A model generated the notes under the pieces. It searched no databases, was not told where the DNA came from, and was given only the letters and a program-made list of their open reading frames with translations. Source: Chloroflexota bacterium (GTDB lineage: Bacteria; Chloroflexota; Dehalococcoidia; SM23-28-2; RBG-16-64-32). Taken from it: a stretch of DNA of 5,262 nucleotides. Position 1 is the stretch's first letter, and each line of letters starts with the position of its first letter. Below are positions 1-5,262 of this stretch, one piece after another. The stretch covers positions 1 to 5,262 of the forward strand of contig JACPQO010000055.1 of the NCBI GenBank assembly GCA_016190405.1, in the 5' to 3' direction. A program made the position numbers and the translations under genes.

Positions 1-520
1 CCACCACGTCGCCGCTGTCCGTCATTTCGACGGCCATCGTGTCCAGGGGCCGCGGCGCCGGCCCGTACACCAGGATAGCCGCTCCTTTCGTGTACGTGGA
101 GCCGTGGCAGGGGCAGCGGAACCAGCCCTTGCTGGCCGCGAACTCGAAGTCCGGCCGCCAGGGGACGGTGCAGCCCAGGTGGGTGCACTTCTGGTAGATG
201 GCCAGGATGCCGCCCGGCGAGCCCTCCTGCCCCGGCGTCAGGTGCGACTGGTAGAACCGGCCCACCGGGAAGCGCACGGGATCCCCGCCCAACGGCGGCA
301 CCTGGTCCGCCGGGACGGTGTAGGGCAGCCCGAAGGCCCCCAGCTTCCGTGGCCAGATGAAGTCCAGGGGCGACCCCAGGACGCCCACGACGGCTAGGAG
401 AAGAGTGGACCAGAAGCCGCCCAGCAGCAGCACCCGCCGGCTCACGATGGGCCTGGCGGGCGGCGCCGGCTGCGCCACCGGCGTCTGCACCGCCGTCTGG
501 GTCGGTTCGCTTGCTGACAT
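1..520 (-). CDS. Membrane-anchored Rieske [2Fe-2S] protein, C-terminus cut by window edge
   Basis: Likely the Rieske iron-sulfur subunit of a cytochrome bc-type complex or a related quinol-oxidising complex, moving electrons on the outer face of the membrane. 173 residues are visible. Residues 27-32 read SRRVLL, a twin-arginine (Tat) type signal, followed by one hydrophobic anchor at about 30-50, as is usual for Rieske proteins that are folded before export. The cluster-binding loops are complete: C112-T-H114-L-G-C117 and C136-P-C138-H139-G-S. By family knowledge C112, H114, C136 and H139 bind the cluster and C117-C138 form a disulfide. The following GPAPRPL (153-159) is also typical. The ATG at 520 is chosen because a purine-rich GAAGGTGA lies just upstream; a GTG directly before it is an alternative. 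The gene starts 26 bases after the IscA-like gene. Its partner (cytochrome b would be expected) would lie left of the window and is not seen. Confidence 0.93.
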   Translation of the reverse strand, partial: MSASEPTQTAVQTPVAQPAPPARPIVSRRVLLLGGFWSTLLLAVVGVLGSPLDFIWPRKLGAFGLPYTVPADQVPPLGGDPVRFPVGRFYQSHLTPGQEGSPGGILAIYQKCTHLGCTVPWRPDFEFAASKGWFRCPCHGSTYTKGAAILVYGPAPRPLDTMAVEMTDSGDVV

Positions 521-546
521 CACGATCACCTTCGGCTGGGGGGGCA

Positions 547-861
547 TCAGCTCATCATGTGGGGGCCGCACTGGTGGTCCACGTTGCGGATGGTGAACCC
601 CTTGGTCCATACCGTTTCCACGAAGTCGATCTCCACCGAGGGCAGCTCTGGCGCCGTCCCGGCGTCGGCCACGAAGGGGATGTCGCCCACCTCGAAGGCG
701 GTGTCGTCGGCCTCGGGATCATCCGCCAGGGCCAGGCTGAAGTGGGCCTTGCCGCAGTGGCAGCGGTGGTCGATGAACACCCGCAGCCTGGCCGCCGTCA
801 GCCCTTCCTCGTCCAGGGCTGCGCGTAGCTGCTCGCTCGCCCGCTCGGTCAGGGTCAGCAT
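547..861 (-). CDS. IscA/HesB-like (A-type Fe-S carrier family) protein with altered cysteines
   Basis: This 104-residue protein aligns by eye with A-type iron-sulfur carriers: it begins MLTLTERASEQL, has the LRVFID strand, the D/E-rich middle, and VEIDFVET followed by GFTIRNV, as in IscA. The usual length is also about 105 residues. Classical IscA/HesB binds metal or cluster through one Cys near residue 35 and a C-terminal CGC pair. Here Cys occurs at 34, 36 and 98 only. The first site is C34-H-C36-G-K-A-H39 and the last is H96-Q-C98-G-P-H101, so the final Cys is replaced by Pro and His residues flank it. It may carry a cluster with different ligands, or bind another metal; this is inference. 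The start is firm: AAGGAGG (867-873) sits 5 bases before the ATG. The gene lies 28 bases after the PCCGN protein gene and 26 bases before the Rieske gene, which would be a natural Fe-S client. Confidence 0.85.
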   Translation of the reverse strand: MLTLTERASEQLRAALDEEGLTAARLRVFIDHRCHCGKAHFSLALADDPEADDTAFEVGDIPFVADAGTAPELPSVEIDFVETVWTKGFTIRNVDHQCGPHMMS

Positions 862-889
862 CTGTTCCTCCTTCTCGTCTTGACGCGGC

Positions 890-1927
890 TCACGGCGCGC
901 AGCCGCTGGCCTTGCCTCCTCCGGCTCCGCCGGCGAACTCCCCCCGCTGCTGGAGCCAGGCGTTGACCTGCTGCCAGCCGCCGGAGCTCGAATACTCCTT
1001 GCTCATAAGGGCGCGGGGTTCCACCTCGCTCCACTCCTGGTCCTGACGCTGGAAGTAGAGGGCCAGGTGGTGGTACTGCGTTGGGAACCAGAAGGGGCTG
1101 ATCTTCTTCAGCGCCGCGAATATGTCGTCCGCGGTCGCTCCCTGCGATGCCATCAGCTCCGCCAGCCCCAGCGCGGCCATGCCGTGGTTGCAGTCCGGGA
1201 AGGCCGTCATGTTGCCGCAGCAGGGCCGGTACGAGTTCAGGGCCACCTCCTCGACCACGGCCTGCTGTTCCGGCGTCAGCCGGATCAGGTCCAGCGTCGC
1301 CAGGTACTCGGGGCCGGGTTTGGCGCCGATGGTCCAGCCGCCGGTGCTGGCGTAGCCGCCCGCCTTGTCCCAGCCATACTGGGCCATGGGGCCTTGTGTC
1401 AGCATGGTGTTCTTGTTGGCCAGGCCCAGAGCCCACAGCACGTCCAGCAGGAAGTACGCGTTATCGGCGTCGATGTGCAGGGGGTCAGCGGAGCCCGCGC
1501 TGAGGACCTCTAATTGGTCTGGCGTCAGCGGCGAAGCGGACCCCTGCGCGGCCGCTTTGAACTTCTCGAGGTCGATGACGCCCTCCTGGACCAGCTGTCG
1601 GGGGATGTCGCCCCAGCGGACGTCCAAGGCGACCCCGTCTTCAGGTAGCAGGGCCGCGGCCAGCTTCTCTTCAGGCGACGAGGGAGAGCCGCCCTGGAGC
1701 GCGCCGTGGCTGAACCAGCCACCCCCGAAGACGCCGGCGAGCACGACGGCACAGGCCAGCAGCCACGTGGCCCGTCGCACCAGCCGGCGGCGCCTGGAAG
1801 CGGGCGGCCGGGGGGCCGGCCCTGCGGGCTGGCCCGCGTAGTCGAGCCCGCCGCGCGCTTCCGCCGCCCGGGCCCGCATCTCGTCCGGGCCGCCCCAGCC
1901 CTCTCCGTGACCGCTCTCGTTCTCCAC
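890..1927 (-). CDS. Single-pass membrane protein with PCCGN and DCNHG motifs, function unknown
   Basis: I do not recognise a characterised family. From the GTG at 1927 the protein has 345 residues. An Arg-rich stretch (RRRRLVRR, about 45-52) precedes one hydrophobic helix at about 53-72, so the N-terminus should be cytoplasmic and the main domain outside. That domain holds P-C236-C237-G-N and F-P-D-C246-N-H248-G, then a WFPTQYHH segment (280-287). The protein ends in a Gly-rich tail with a lone Cys, SGCAP. The paired Cys plus CNH spacing suggests metal binding or disulfide chemistry, loosely recalling PCYCGC-motif proteins, but the motif is not the same. Start choice is uncertain: GTG 1927 lies 11 bases after the lipoprotein stop and the added codons have coding-like GC third positions, while ATG 1879 (329 residues) has no better ribosome site. 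The reading frame open up to 2083 overlaps the lipoprotein gene and is not taken as coding. Confidence 0.75.
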   Translation of the reverse strand: MENESGHGEGWGGPDEMRARAAEARGGLDYAGQPAGPAPRPPASRRRRLVRRATWLLACAVVLAGVFGGGWFSHGALQGGSPSSPEEKLAAALLPEDGVALDVRWGDIPRQLVQEGVIDLEKFKAAAQGSASPLTPDQLEVLSAGSADPLHIDADNAYFLLDVLWALGLANKNTMLTQGPMAQYGWDKAGGYASTGGWTIGAKPGPEYLATLDLIRLTPEQQAVVEEVALNSYRPCCGNMTAFPDCNHGMAALGLAELMASQGATADDIFAALKKISPFWFPTQYHHLALYFQRQDQEWSEVEPRALMSKEYSSSGGWQQVNAWLQQRGEFAGGAGGGKASGCAP

Positions 1928-1938
1928 AGCAGTACGCC

Positions 1939-2436
1939 CTATGCCTTGGGCTCCGACGCCCAGCGGAATACCATCTCCTCGCCCCCGATGATGAGGGTCA
2001 TCTCCACGGGCCCTTGGGTCAGCTCTCTGGGGAAGGCCAGCACGCCGGCCCGGTGGTGGGAGTCGTCGCTCAGGCTCAGCCACGCCGCGGGCCGTAGCTC
2101 AACCCCGTCCTGCTCGAGCGACGCCGCCTGCTCCATGTCGATCTCGCCGAGGTCCCCGGAGTGGGTCGTAAAACCGATCCGCACCAGGACATAATCCGAC
2201 AGGTTGTAGGCGCTGACGTCTGTCTCCAGCTTCGTCACGTCCGTCTCAGCCAGCCAGGTGGCCTCCACCGTAATCCCGCCGGCCTCGCTCTCCTGGGTGG
2301 CGTCCGCGGCGGCCGTCGCCTGCTCCGCCTCGCGCTCCTCCTCCGACGGCGACAGGCTGGGCCCTGTCCCTTTGGAGCAGGCCGCCGCCAGCAGGACAAC
2401 GGAGACGAAGGCCGCGAACCACAGTCCTCTCAGCAT
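1939..2436 (-). CDS. Secreted lipoprotein with THSGDL and SHH motifs, function unknown
   Basis: This is a 165-residue exported lipoprotein. Residues 1-19 form a short signal peptide (positive Arg, then FAAFVSVVLLAAA) ending at the lipobox cysteine C20, followed by a Ser/Glu/Ala-rich linker to about residue 53. The folded part (54-160) looks like a single beta-sandwich domain: ITVEATWL, then YVLVRIGFTTHSGDL (82-96), VELRPAAWLS, SDDSHHRAGVLAFP (123-136), VEMTLIIGG and EMVFRW. H92, D95, H127 and H128 are candidate metal ligands. I have seen similar 'THS..DL ... HH..G.L.F' domains in hypothetical lipoproteins, but know no proven function. The ATG at 2436 overlaps the end of the CCAHH membrane gene by 7 bases (ATGCTGA) and has GGAGG (2444-2448) 7 bases upstream, so the two are probably translated together. 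It could be an extracytoplasmic copper-binding or assembly factor. Confidence 0.83.
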   Translation of the reverse strand: MLRGLWFAAFVSVVLLAAACSKGTGPSLSPSEEEREAEQATAAADATQESEAGGITVEATWLAETDVTKLETDVSAYNLSDYVLVRIGFTTHSGDLGEIDMEQAASLEQDGVELRPAAWLSLSDDSHHRAGVLAFPRELTQGPVEMTLIIGGEEMVFRWASEPKA

Positions 2437-2963
2437 GACACTGCCTCCGCTCGCGTTCGCCGGCTGCGCACCACGACCAGCCTCAACATGAAGGCGACGC
2501 CCAGGCCGTTCATGGCCAGGGCCGCTGCCATCAACCAATTGCGGTAGTCGGTCAGGAAGACCGCAGCCCCCGAAAGCCCGAGGACGGGCAGCGCGTCCGT
2601 GACGTGATGCGCGCAGCAGGCCACCATGGCGGCAGTGGAAGTGCCTGTGCCCGCCGCCGTCAGCCCTGCCGCTGAGGCCGCCGCCCGGCGCGGCAGCACG
2701 ACCCGCAGGTAGGTGAACAGCCCTACCTGCAGCCCGAACCCCGTCGCGATCGCCGCCACGAAGTAGCGGTCGTCCCACAGCAGCTCGCGGGCGTGGCCCA
2801 GCCCCTGGGCCCAGGTCACCAGCCCCAGGTAGAGCGCTACCAGAAGCAAAGCGGCGAGCGCGCCCGCGCCGGCCGGCAGAAGCCACGCCGTGCGGAACAG
2901 CGGAGCGTTCGTCCCCGCCATCCCGGTCGCTATCGATTTGGTCGAGGCGCCGGCCTCGCTCAC
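2430..2963 (-). CDS. Four-helix membrane protein with CCAHH motif
   Basis: A 177-residue integral membrane protein with about four hydrophobic segments, near residues 26-50, 66-90, 109-137 and 143-165. The stretch GTSTAAMVACCAHHVTDALP (106-125) places C116, C117, H119 and H120 together at the start of or inside the third helix. A Cys-Cys-x-His-His cluster in a membrane helix is what one would expect of a soft-metal site, and similar short membrane proteins occur near heavy-metal genes; substrate and direction of transport cannot be read from sequence. The start is a GTG at 2963 with only a weak ribosome site (ATAGG directly in front); ATG 2921 would remove 14 residues ahead of the first helix and is possible. 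The 3' end overlaps the lipoprotein start. Arg-rich residues (166-171) after the last helix suggest a cytoplasmic C-terminus ending in Cys. Confidence 0.83.
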   Translation of the reverse strand: MSEAGASTKSIATGMAGTNAPLFRTAWLLPAGAGALAALLLVALYLGLVTWAQGLGHARELLWDDRYFVAAIATGFGLQVGLFTYLRVVLPRRAAASAAGLTAAGTGTSTAAMVACCAHHVTDALPVLGLSGAAVFLTDYRNWLMAAALAMNGLGVAFMLRLVVVRSRRTRAEAVSC

Positions 2964-2969
2964 CCTATG

Positions 2970-2999
2970 CCGTCCCCTGGCGGCCCGCCCCTGGTACGG
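2970..2999 (-). other. Imperfect inverted repeat between the SHOCT and CCAHH genes
   Basis: In the only sizeable gap on the right half of the operon (2964-3014), the minus strand reads CCGTACC near its 5' side and GGGACGG near its 3' side, which pair with one mismatch. Between them lies GGCGGGCCGCC, which can form a further short stem. No T-run follows, so this is not a normal rho-independent terminator. It could be an RNA stability or attenuation element, or chance in GC-rich DNA. An AGGAGG (3000-3005) sits just upstream, but 36 bases from the GTG start, too far to serve it unless the hairpin brings them closer. Confidence 0.25.
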
Positions 3000-3014
3000 C
3001 CTCCTAGCCGTGGG

Positions 3015-3269
3015 TCAACCCGACAGGTCCTTCCTTATCTGCTCGAACTCCTCGCGGCCGATCTCGCCGCGGGCGTAGCGCTCCTTGGCGATCTCCAGGG
3101 GCGTCGCCCGTCCGGCGCTCGACTGCGGCGGTTGCGATTGGCCTGTCTCCCGCCGCGTCGCCGCCTGCACCCCCCAGACGATGAGGGCGATGATGCTGCC
3201 CCAGAAAAGCAGCATGAACAGCCCGCCCCACAGCATCCACCAGCCCATGCCATCACCCGCGTGCCACAT
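3015..3269 (-). CDS. Small membrane-anchored SHOCT-domain protein
   Basis: An 84-residue protein with two parts. Residues 9-34 (GWWMLWGGLFMLLFWGSIIALIVWGV) form one transmembrane helix. After a polar Gln/Ser/Pro linker (35-55), residues 56-83 match the SHOCT short C-terminal domain: TPLEIAKERYARGEIGREEFEQIRKDL. The pattern 'L..RYA+GEI..EEFE..+.DL' is the family hallmark. SHOCT domains are thought to mediate oligomerisation or contact with other proteins, and such helix-SHOCT proteins are common beside copper ATPase genes; no enzyme activity is expected. The ATG at 3269 overlaps the methyltransferase gene end by 17 bases, and AGGAGG lies 9 bases upstream of it inside that gene. The Met/His/Trp-rich extracytoplasmic N-terminus (MWHAGDGMGWWM) might touch metal, which is inference. 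Confidence 0.92.
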   Translation of the reverse strand: MWHAGDGMGWWMLWGGLFMLLFWGSIIALIVWGVQAATRRETGQSQPPQSSAGRATPLEIAKERYARGEIGREEFEQIRKDLSG

Positions 3270-3927
3270 GCGTCTTCGCCTCCTCCGCAGCGATGGCCGC
3301 AGCCGACGGCCCGGCCGAGCCCCGCATCAGTTTGACGATGCCGAACCCCCGGGACTCAACGCTATCGAGGGCTATGCCCGCCCTCGCCACGTTGGAGACC
3401 GTGTCACGGTTGATATTCGCCCCCGATAGTCGCACGGCGATCGGGTTCAGCAGGTCCATGAGCCGCCCAACCAGGCGGCCGCGGGCCCGCACGTGCTCCA
3501 GCAGGTGCACACGGCCGCCGTCTCGCACAACCCGGCGCACTTCCTGTAGTCCGGCGACGGGGTCCGGCACCGAGCAGAACACGAAGGTGTCCGCCGCTGC
3601 ATCGAAGGCCCCATCCCGGAAGGGCAACTGCTGCGCGTCCGCCACCACGAGGTCTACGTGTCGCCCCAGCCGCCGGGCCCGGCTCGCCGCCCGGCGCAGC
3701 ATGCGCGGGCTGATGTCCATGGCTATCACACGGGCGTCCTCGGGGTGGTTCGGCAGGTTCTTACCGGTACCTACGCCGACCTCCAAGACCGCCGCACCCT
3801 TCACTTCACCCCACAGCCGACGGCGCAGCCCCTTGACCAGCCACTCCATGGGCGCCTCTTTCAGGTCGTAGATGCCGGCCTGGCGGTCGTAGCGGGCCTG
3901 GACGCGGGCCGTCTCGTCGATGCCCAT
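3253..3927 (-). CDS. Class I SAM-dependent methyltransferase (UbiE/METTL7-like type)
   Basis: 224 residues, typical for this family. The SAM-binding fold is clear: motif I V47-L-E-V-G-V-G-T-G55, the acidic residue after strand 2 in AMDIS (D71), VADAQQLPF (95-103), FVFCSVPDP (115-123) and LLEHVR (142-147). The later LSGANINRDT (167-176) resembles the 'GCxxNRDT' segment of type-11 methyltransferases related to phospholipid, thiol or menaquinone methylating enzymes. The substrate cannot be assigned. The ATG at 3927 is preferred over the GTG at 3957, because GGGAGG (3934-3939) lies 6 bases before it and because it then starts 2 bases after the stop of the small membrane gene rather than overlapping it. 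It follows the copper ATPase in the same transcript, with another methyltransferase two genes earlier; thiol, metalloid or lipid methylation are possibilities. Confidence 0.88.
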   Translation of the reverse strand: MGIDETARVQARYDRQAGIYDLKEAPMEWLVKGLRRRLWGEVKGAAVLEVGVGTGKNLPNHPEDARVIAMDISPRMLRRAASRARRLGRHVDLVVADAQQLPFRDGAFDAAADTFVFCSVPDPVAGLQEVRRVVRDGGRVHLLEHVRARGRLVGRLMDLLNPIAVRLSGANINRDTVSNVARAGIALDSVESRGFGIVKLMRGSAGPSAAAIAAEEAKTHVARG

Positions 3928-3929
3928 CG

Positions 3930-4145
3930 TCAGCCTCCCAGCCTCCTCCGCAGCCACGGCGTCACCGTGGGCATGAGGATGATCATGCTCAGCAGGAAGA
4001 TCCAGGCCGCGCCGCCCAGCCGCGCCACCCAGGTGTAATCGCCCGTGAGCAGCGTGACCAGCAAGAAGGCCGTCGCCGCCGCCAGAGATACCGTTGTGTA
4101 GATGGCGGCGCTCAGCCGGCCAGCATGGCTCTCGCTGAACCTCAT
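3930..4145 (-). CDS. Small two-helix membrane protein, function unknown
   Basis: A 71-residue protein beginning [10 protein letters not shown]. It has two hydrophobic segments, about residues 13-34 and 44-63, separated by a short polar turn (GDYTWVARLG), and ends in a basic WLRRRLGG. This predicts a helical hairpin with both ends in the cytoplasm. No Cys is present; there is one His near the N-terminus. The start is firm: the ATGA overlaps the stop of the preceding methyltransferase gene, and AAGGAGG (4150-4156) lies 4 bases upstream. The reading frame continues far upstream (to 4520), but that part overlaps the methyltransferase gene in another frame and is taken as a shadow. The tight placement between two methyltransferase genes suggests a membrane partner for one of them; this is inference. 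Confidence 0.77.
   Translation of the reverse strand: MRFSESHAGRLSAAIYTTVSLAAATAFLLVTLLTGDYTWVARLGGAAWIFLLSMIILMPTVTPWLRRRLGG
3934..3939 (-). promoter_or_regulatory. Ribosome binding site deciding the start of the second methyltransferase
   Basis: The minus strand reads GGGAGG here, 6 bases before the ATG at 3927, overlapping the last codons of the small membrane gene. It supports the shorter 224-residue protein over the GTG start at 3957, which has no comparable site. Confidence 0.7.
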
Positions 4146-4792
4146 CGCGCCTCCTTCCCTGCGGGGACAGCGCCCAGTGTGCCCCAGGCGACGTAAACCA
4201 CGCCGAAGAGCATCGACTCCACCTTCAGGTCCGGTACGTACTCCTGGATATAGCCCCAGGGGCGGTCGAAGCCCTCGAGGGTTGTGGTGTAGCGACGGGC
4301 CAGGTACCACATGTAGGCATTGGCCGGGACCGCCCACCAGGGTGCCCACTTGCCGCCAGCCGCCGCTACGCGAGCGCCCGGCTTCACCTGCCCAAAGATG
4401 TTGGCGATGGCGGCGGGCGAGCGCGTGACGTCGTGCACGAAGTGGAAGAGCATGGCGTCGGCCGGCTGGGGGAGCACCGCCTCCTCGGCCGGGGCCTCGA
4501 TGAGCGTGACGTTTGTCCACCCGTTGGTCTCGACGCGCTTGCCGGCGAGAGCGAGCATGTGGGGCGTGGCTTCGACGCCGAAGACCCTCCCCTCCCGGCC
4601 GATACGCTCTTCCAAGAGGGGGAAGCTAAGGCCGGTGCCGCAGCCCACGTCCAGGACGGCGTCTCCGGGCCGCAGCGCTAGGCGCTCCACCGCCAGCCTG
4701 CGAACGCGCCGGCTGCCGCGCTGCACCTGGCGGTCGTAGGTAGGGGCCAGGGCGCGGTACCTCTCTCGCGCCAGGTCCACGTCCGGCTTCAC
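4142..4792 (-). CDS. Class I SAM-dependent methyltransferase, substrate unknown
   Basis: 216 residues. The N-terminal helix [14 protein letters not shown] (9-22) is the usual lead-in of UbiE-like methyltransferases. Motif I is V46-L-D-V-G-C-G-T-G-L (46-55); the acidic residue after strand 2 is E74 in [17 protein letters not shown] (116-122) and [14 protein letters not shown] (136-149) follow as motifs post-II and III. The C-terminal third is unusual: it is rich in Trp and Tyr ([27 protein letters not shown]) and ends with a hydrophobic stretch [16 protein letters not shown] (194-209), suggesting membrane contact or a hydrophobic substrate. The GTG at 4792 is taken as start because it overlaps the ATPase stop as GTGA, with GGAGGT (4799-4804) 6 bases upstream. 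It differs clearly from the other methyltransferase in this operon, so this is not a recent duplication. Confidence 0.88.
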   Translation of the reverse strand: MKPDVDLARERYRALAPTYDRQVQRGSRRVRRLAVERLALRPGDAVLDVGCGTGLSFPLLEERIGREGRVFGVEATPHMLALAGKRVETNGWTNVTLIEAPAEEAVLPQPADAMLFHFVHDVTRSPAAIANIFGQVKPGARVAAAGGKWAPWWAVPANAYMWYLARRYTTTLEGFDRPWGYIQEYVPDLKVESMLFGVVYVAWGTLGAVPAGKEAR

Positions 4793-5262
4793 GACCCCAC
4801 CTCCAACGCGGGCTCACGCTCCCGTTCCGCCGTCCGGGGCGCCGCCGACGGCGGGCCCCGCTTGATGGGCGGGCGGTAGCGGCGCATGCGCAGGGTGTTC
4901 ATCGTCACGGACAGGCTGCTGGTGGCCATCAGTAGGGCGGCCAGCTCCGGGCTCACCACCTGCGCGACGAAGGGGTATAGCAGTCCGGCCCCCAGGGGTA
5001 TCGCCGCCGAGTTGTAGCCGAAGGCCCAGAACAGATTCTGCCTGACCAGCCGCATCGTCGCCTTGGCCACCTGGACGGCGGCCACCACGTCCAGGATGTC
5101 GTCCCGGATGAGGATGACGTGGCCGGTCTCCTTGGCGACGTCGGTGCCGGAGCCGATGGCCATGCCGACGTTGGCCTGTGCCAGCGCCGGGGCATCGTTG
5201 ACGCCGTCGCCCACCATGGCGACGATCTTCCCCTCAGCCTGGAGCTTCGTGACCTCGACGGC
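4789..5262 (-). CDS. copA: Cu(I)-exporting P1B-type ATPase, C-terminal part (N-terminus beyond window)
   Basis: Only the last 157 residues are visible. They start just before the hinge motif [13 protein letters not shown] (16-28) that closes the ATP-binding domain, followed by [13 protein letters not shown] (33-45) as in heavy-metal P-type ATPases. Then come the last two membrane helices: [19 protein letters not shown] (75-93) and [21 protein letters not shown] (106-126). In this family YN in one helix and M-x-x-S-S in the last are the Cu(I)-specific residues of the P1B-1 group, so outward copper transport is the likely role. After the last helix is a polar, Arg/Pro/Glu-rich tail of about 30 residues (RYRPPIKRG to EVGS). 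The stop is overlapped by the next gene as GTGA, so expression of the methyltransferase is probably coupled to it. Silver transport cannot be excluded; the metal-binding N-terminal domains are not in view. Confidence 0.93.
   Translation of the reverse strand, partial: AVEVTKLQAEGKIVAMVGDGVNDAPALAQANVGMAIGSGTDVAKETGHVILIRDDILDVVAAVQVAKATMRLVRQNLFWAFGYNSAAIPLGAGLLYPFVAQVVSPELAALLMATSSLSVTMNTLRMRRYRPPIKRGPPSAAPRTAEREREPALEVGS

Noticed and set aside
547..549. Possible selenocysteine reading of the TGA ending the IscA-like gene, since some HesB-like proteins are selenoproteins.
   Set aside because: The protein already has full family length, the codons after the TGA soon reach another stop, and no clear selenocysteine insertion hairpin was noticed.
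1939..2083. Extension of the PCCGN protein frame upstream to 2083, overlapping the lipoprotein.
   Set aside because: The extra residues are Arg/Pro/Gly-rich shadow sequence, and the lipoprotein frame there has clear domain features ending in its own stop at 1939.
3278..3954. The 14-base string gcctcctccgcagc occurs twice, at 3278-3291 and 3941-3954.
   Set aside because: On the minus strand both copies are GGAGGAGG-rich sequences just ahead of gene starts. Shared ribosome-site composition and GC-rich DNA explain the match; flanks do not continue it.
4146..4520. Long upstream extension of the small membrane protein frame.
   Set aside because: It lies inside the methyltransferase gene in another frame, has low-complexity Gly/Arg composition, and the ATG at 4145 has an excellent ribosome site.
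104..4739. Many plus-strand open frames up to about 190 codons.
   Set aside because: All lie opposite well-supported minus-strand genes, are Arg/Pro/Ser/Ala-rich as expected for antisense frames in GC-rich DNA, and show no recognisable domain.

Overview
This 5262-base window is GC-rich and comes from a bacterium. Every gene that can be supported lies on the minus strand, so the window reads biologically from its right end to its left end. No rRNA, tRNA, insertion sequence, CRISPR array or phage gene was seen. The proteins use GC-rich codons and the genes mostly have strong GGAGG-type ribosome binding sites. The mix of a CopA-type ATPase, a SHOCT protein, a CCAHH membrane protein, a metal-motif lipoprotein and a Tat-type Rieske protein would suit Chloroflexota or a GC-rich Gram-positive-like lineage. 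That placement is a guess from gene content, not a measured result.

Layout in the direction of transcription: (1) the C-terminal 157 residues of a Cu(I)-exporting P1B ATPase, cut by the right window edge; (2) a class I SAM methyltransferase overlapping it by GTGA; (3) a 71-residue protein with two membrane helices, overlapping by ATGA; (4) a second, different SAM methyltransferase starting 2 bases later; (5) a small membrane-anchored SHOCT protein overlapping by 17 bases; (6) after a 51-base gap holding a possible hairpin, a four-helix membrane protein with a CCAHH motif; (7) a lipoprotein overlapping by 7 bases with THSGDL and SHH motifs; (8) a single-pass protein with PCCGN and DCNHG cysteine/histidine motifs; (9) an IscA/HesB-like protein with an altered cysteine pattern; (10) a Tat-type membrane-anchored Rieske [2Fe-2S] protein, cut by the left edge.

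The overlaps and short gaps suggest one long transcript. The known ends are copper export and Rieske electron transfer. Between them sit several poorly characterised proteins with conserved-looking Cys and His clusters. A reasonable but unproven reading is a metal-handling and redox-protein maturation cluster of the cell envelope, perhaps linking copper homeostasis to a respiratory complex. The promoter must lie to the right of the window, because no convincing promoter or terminator is visible inside it.
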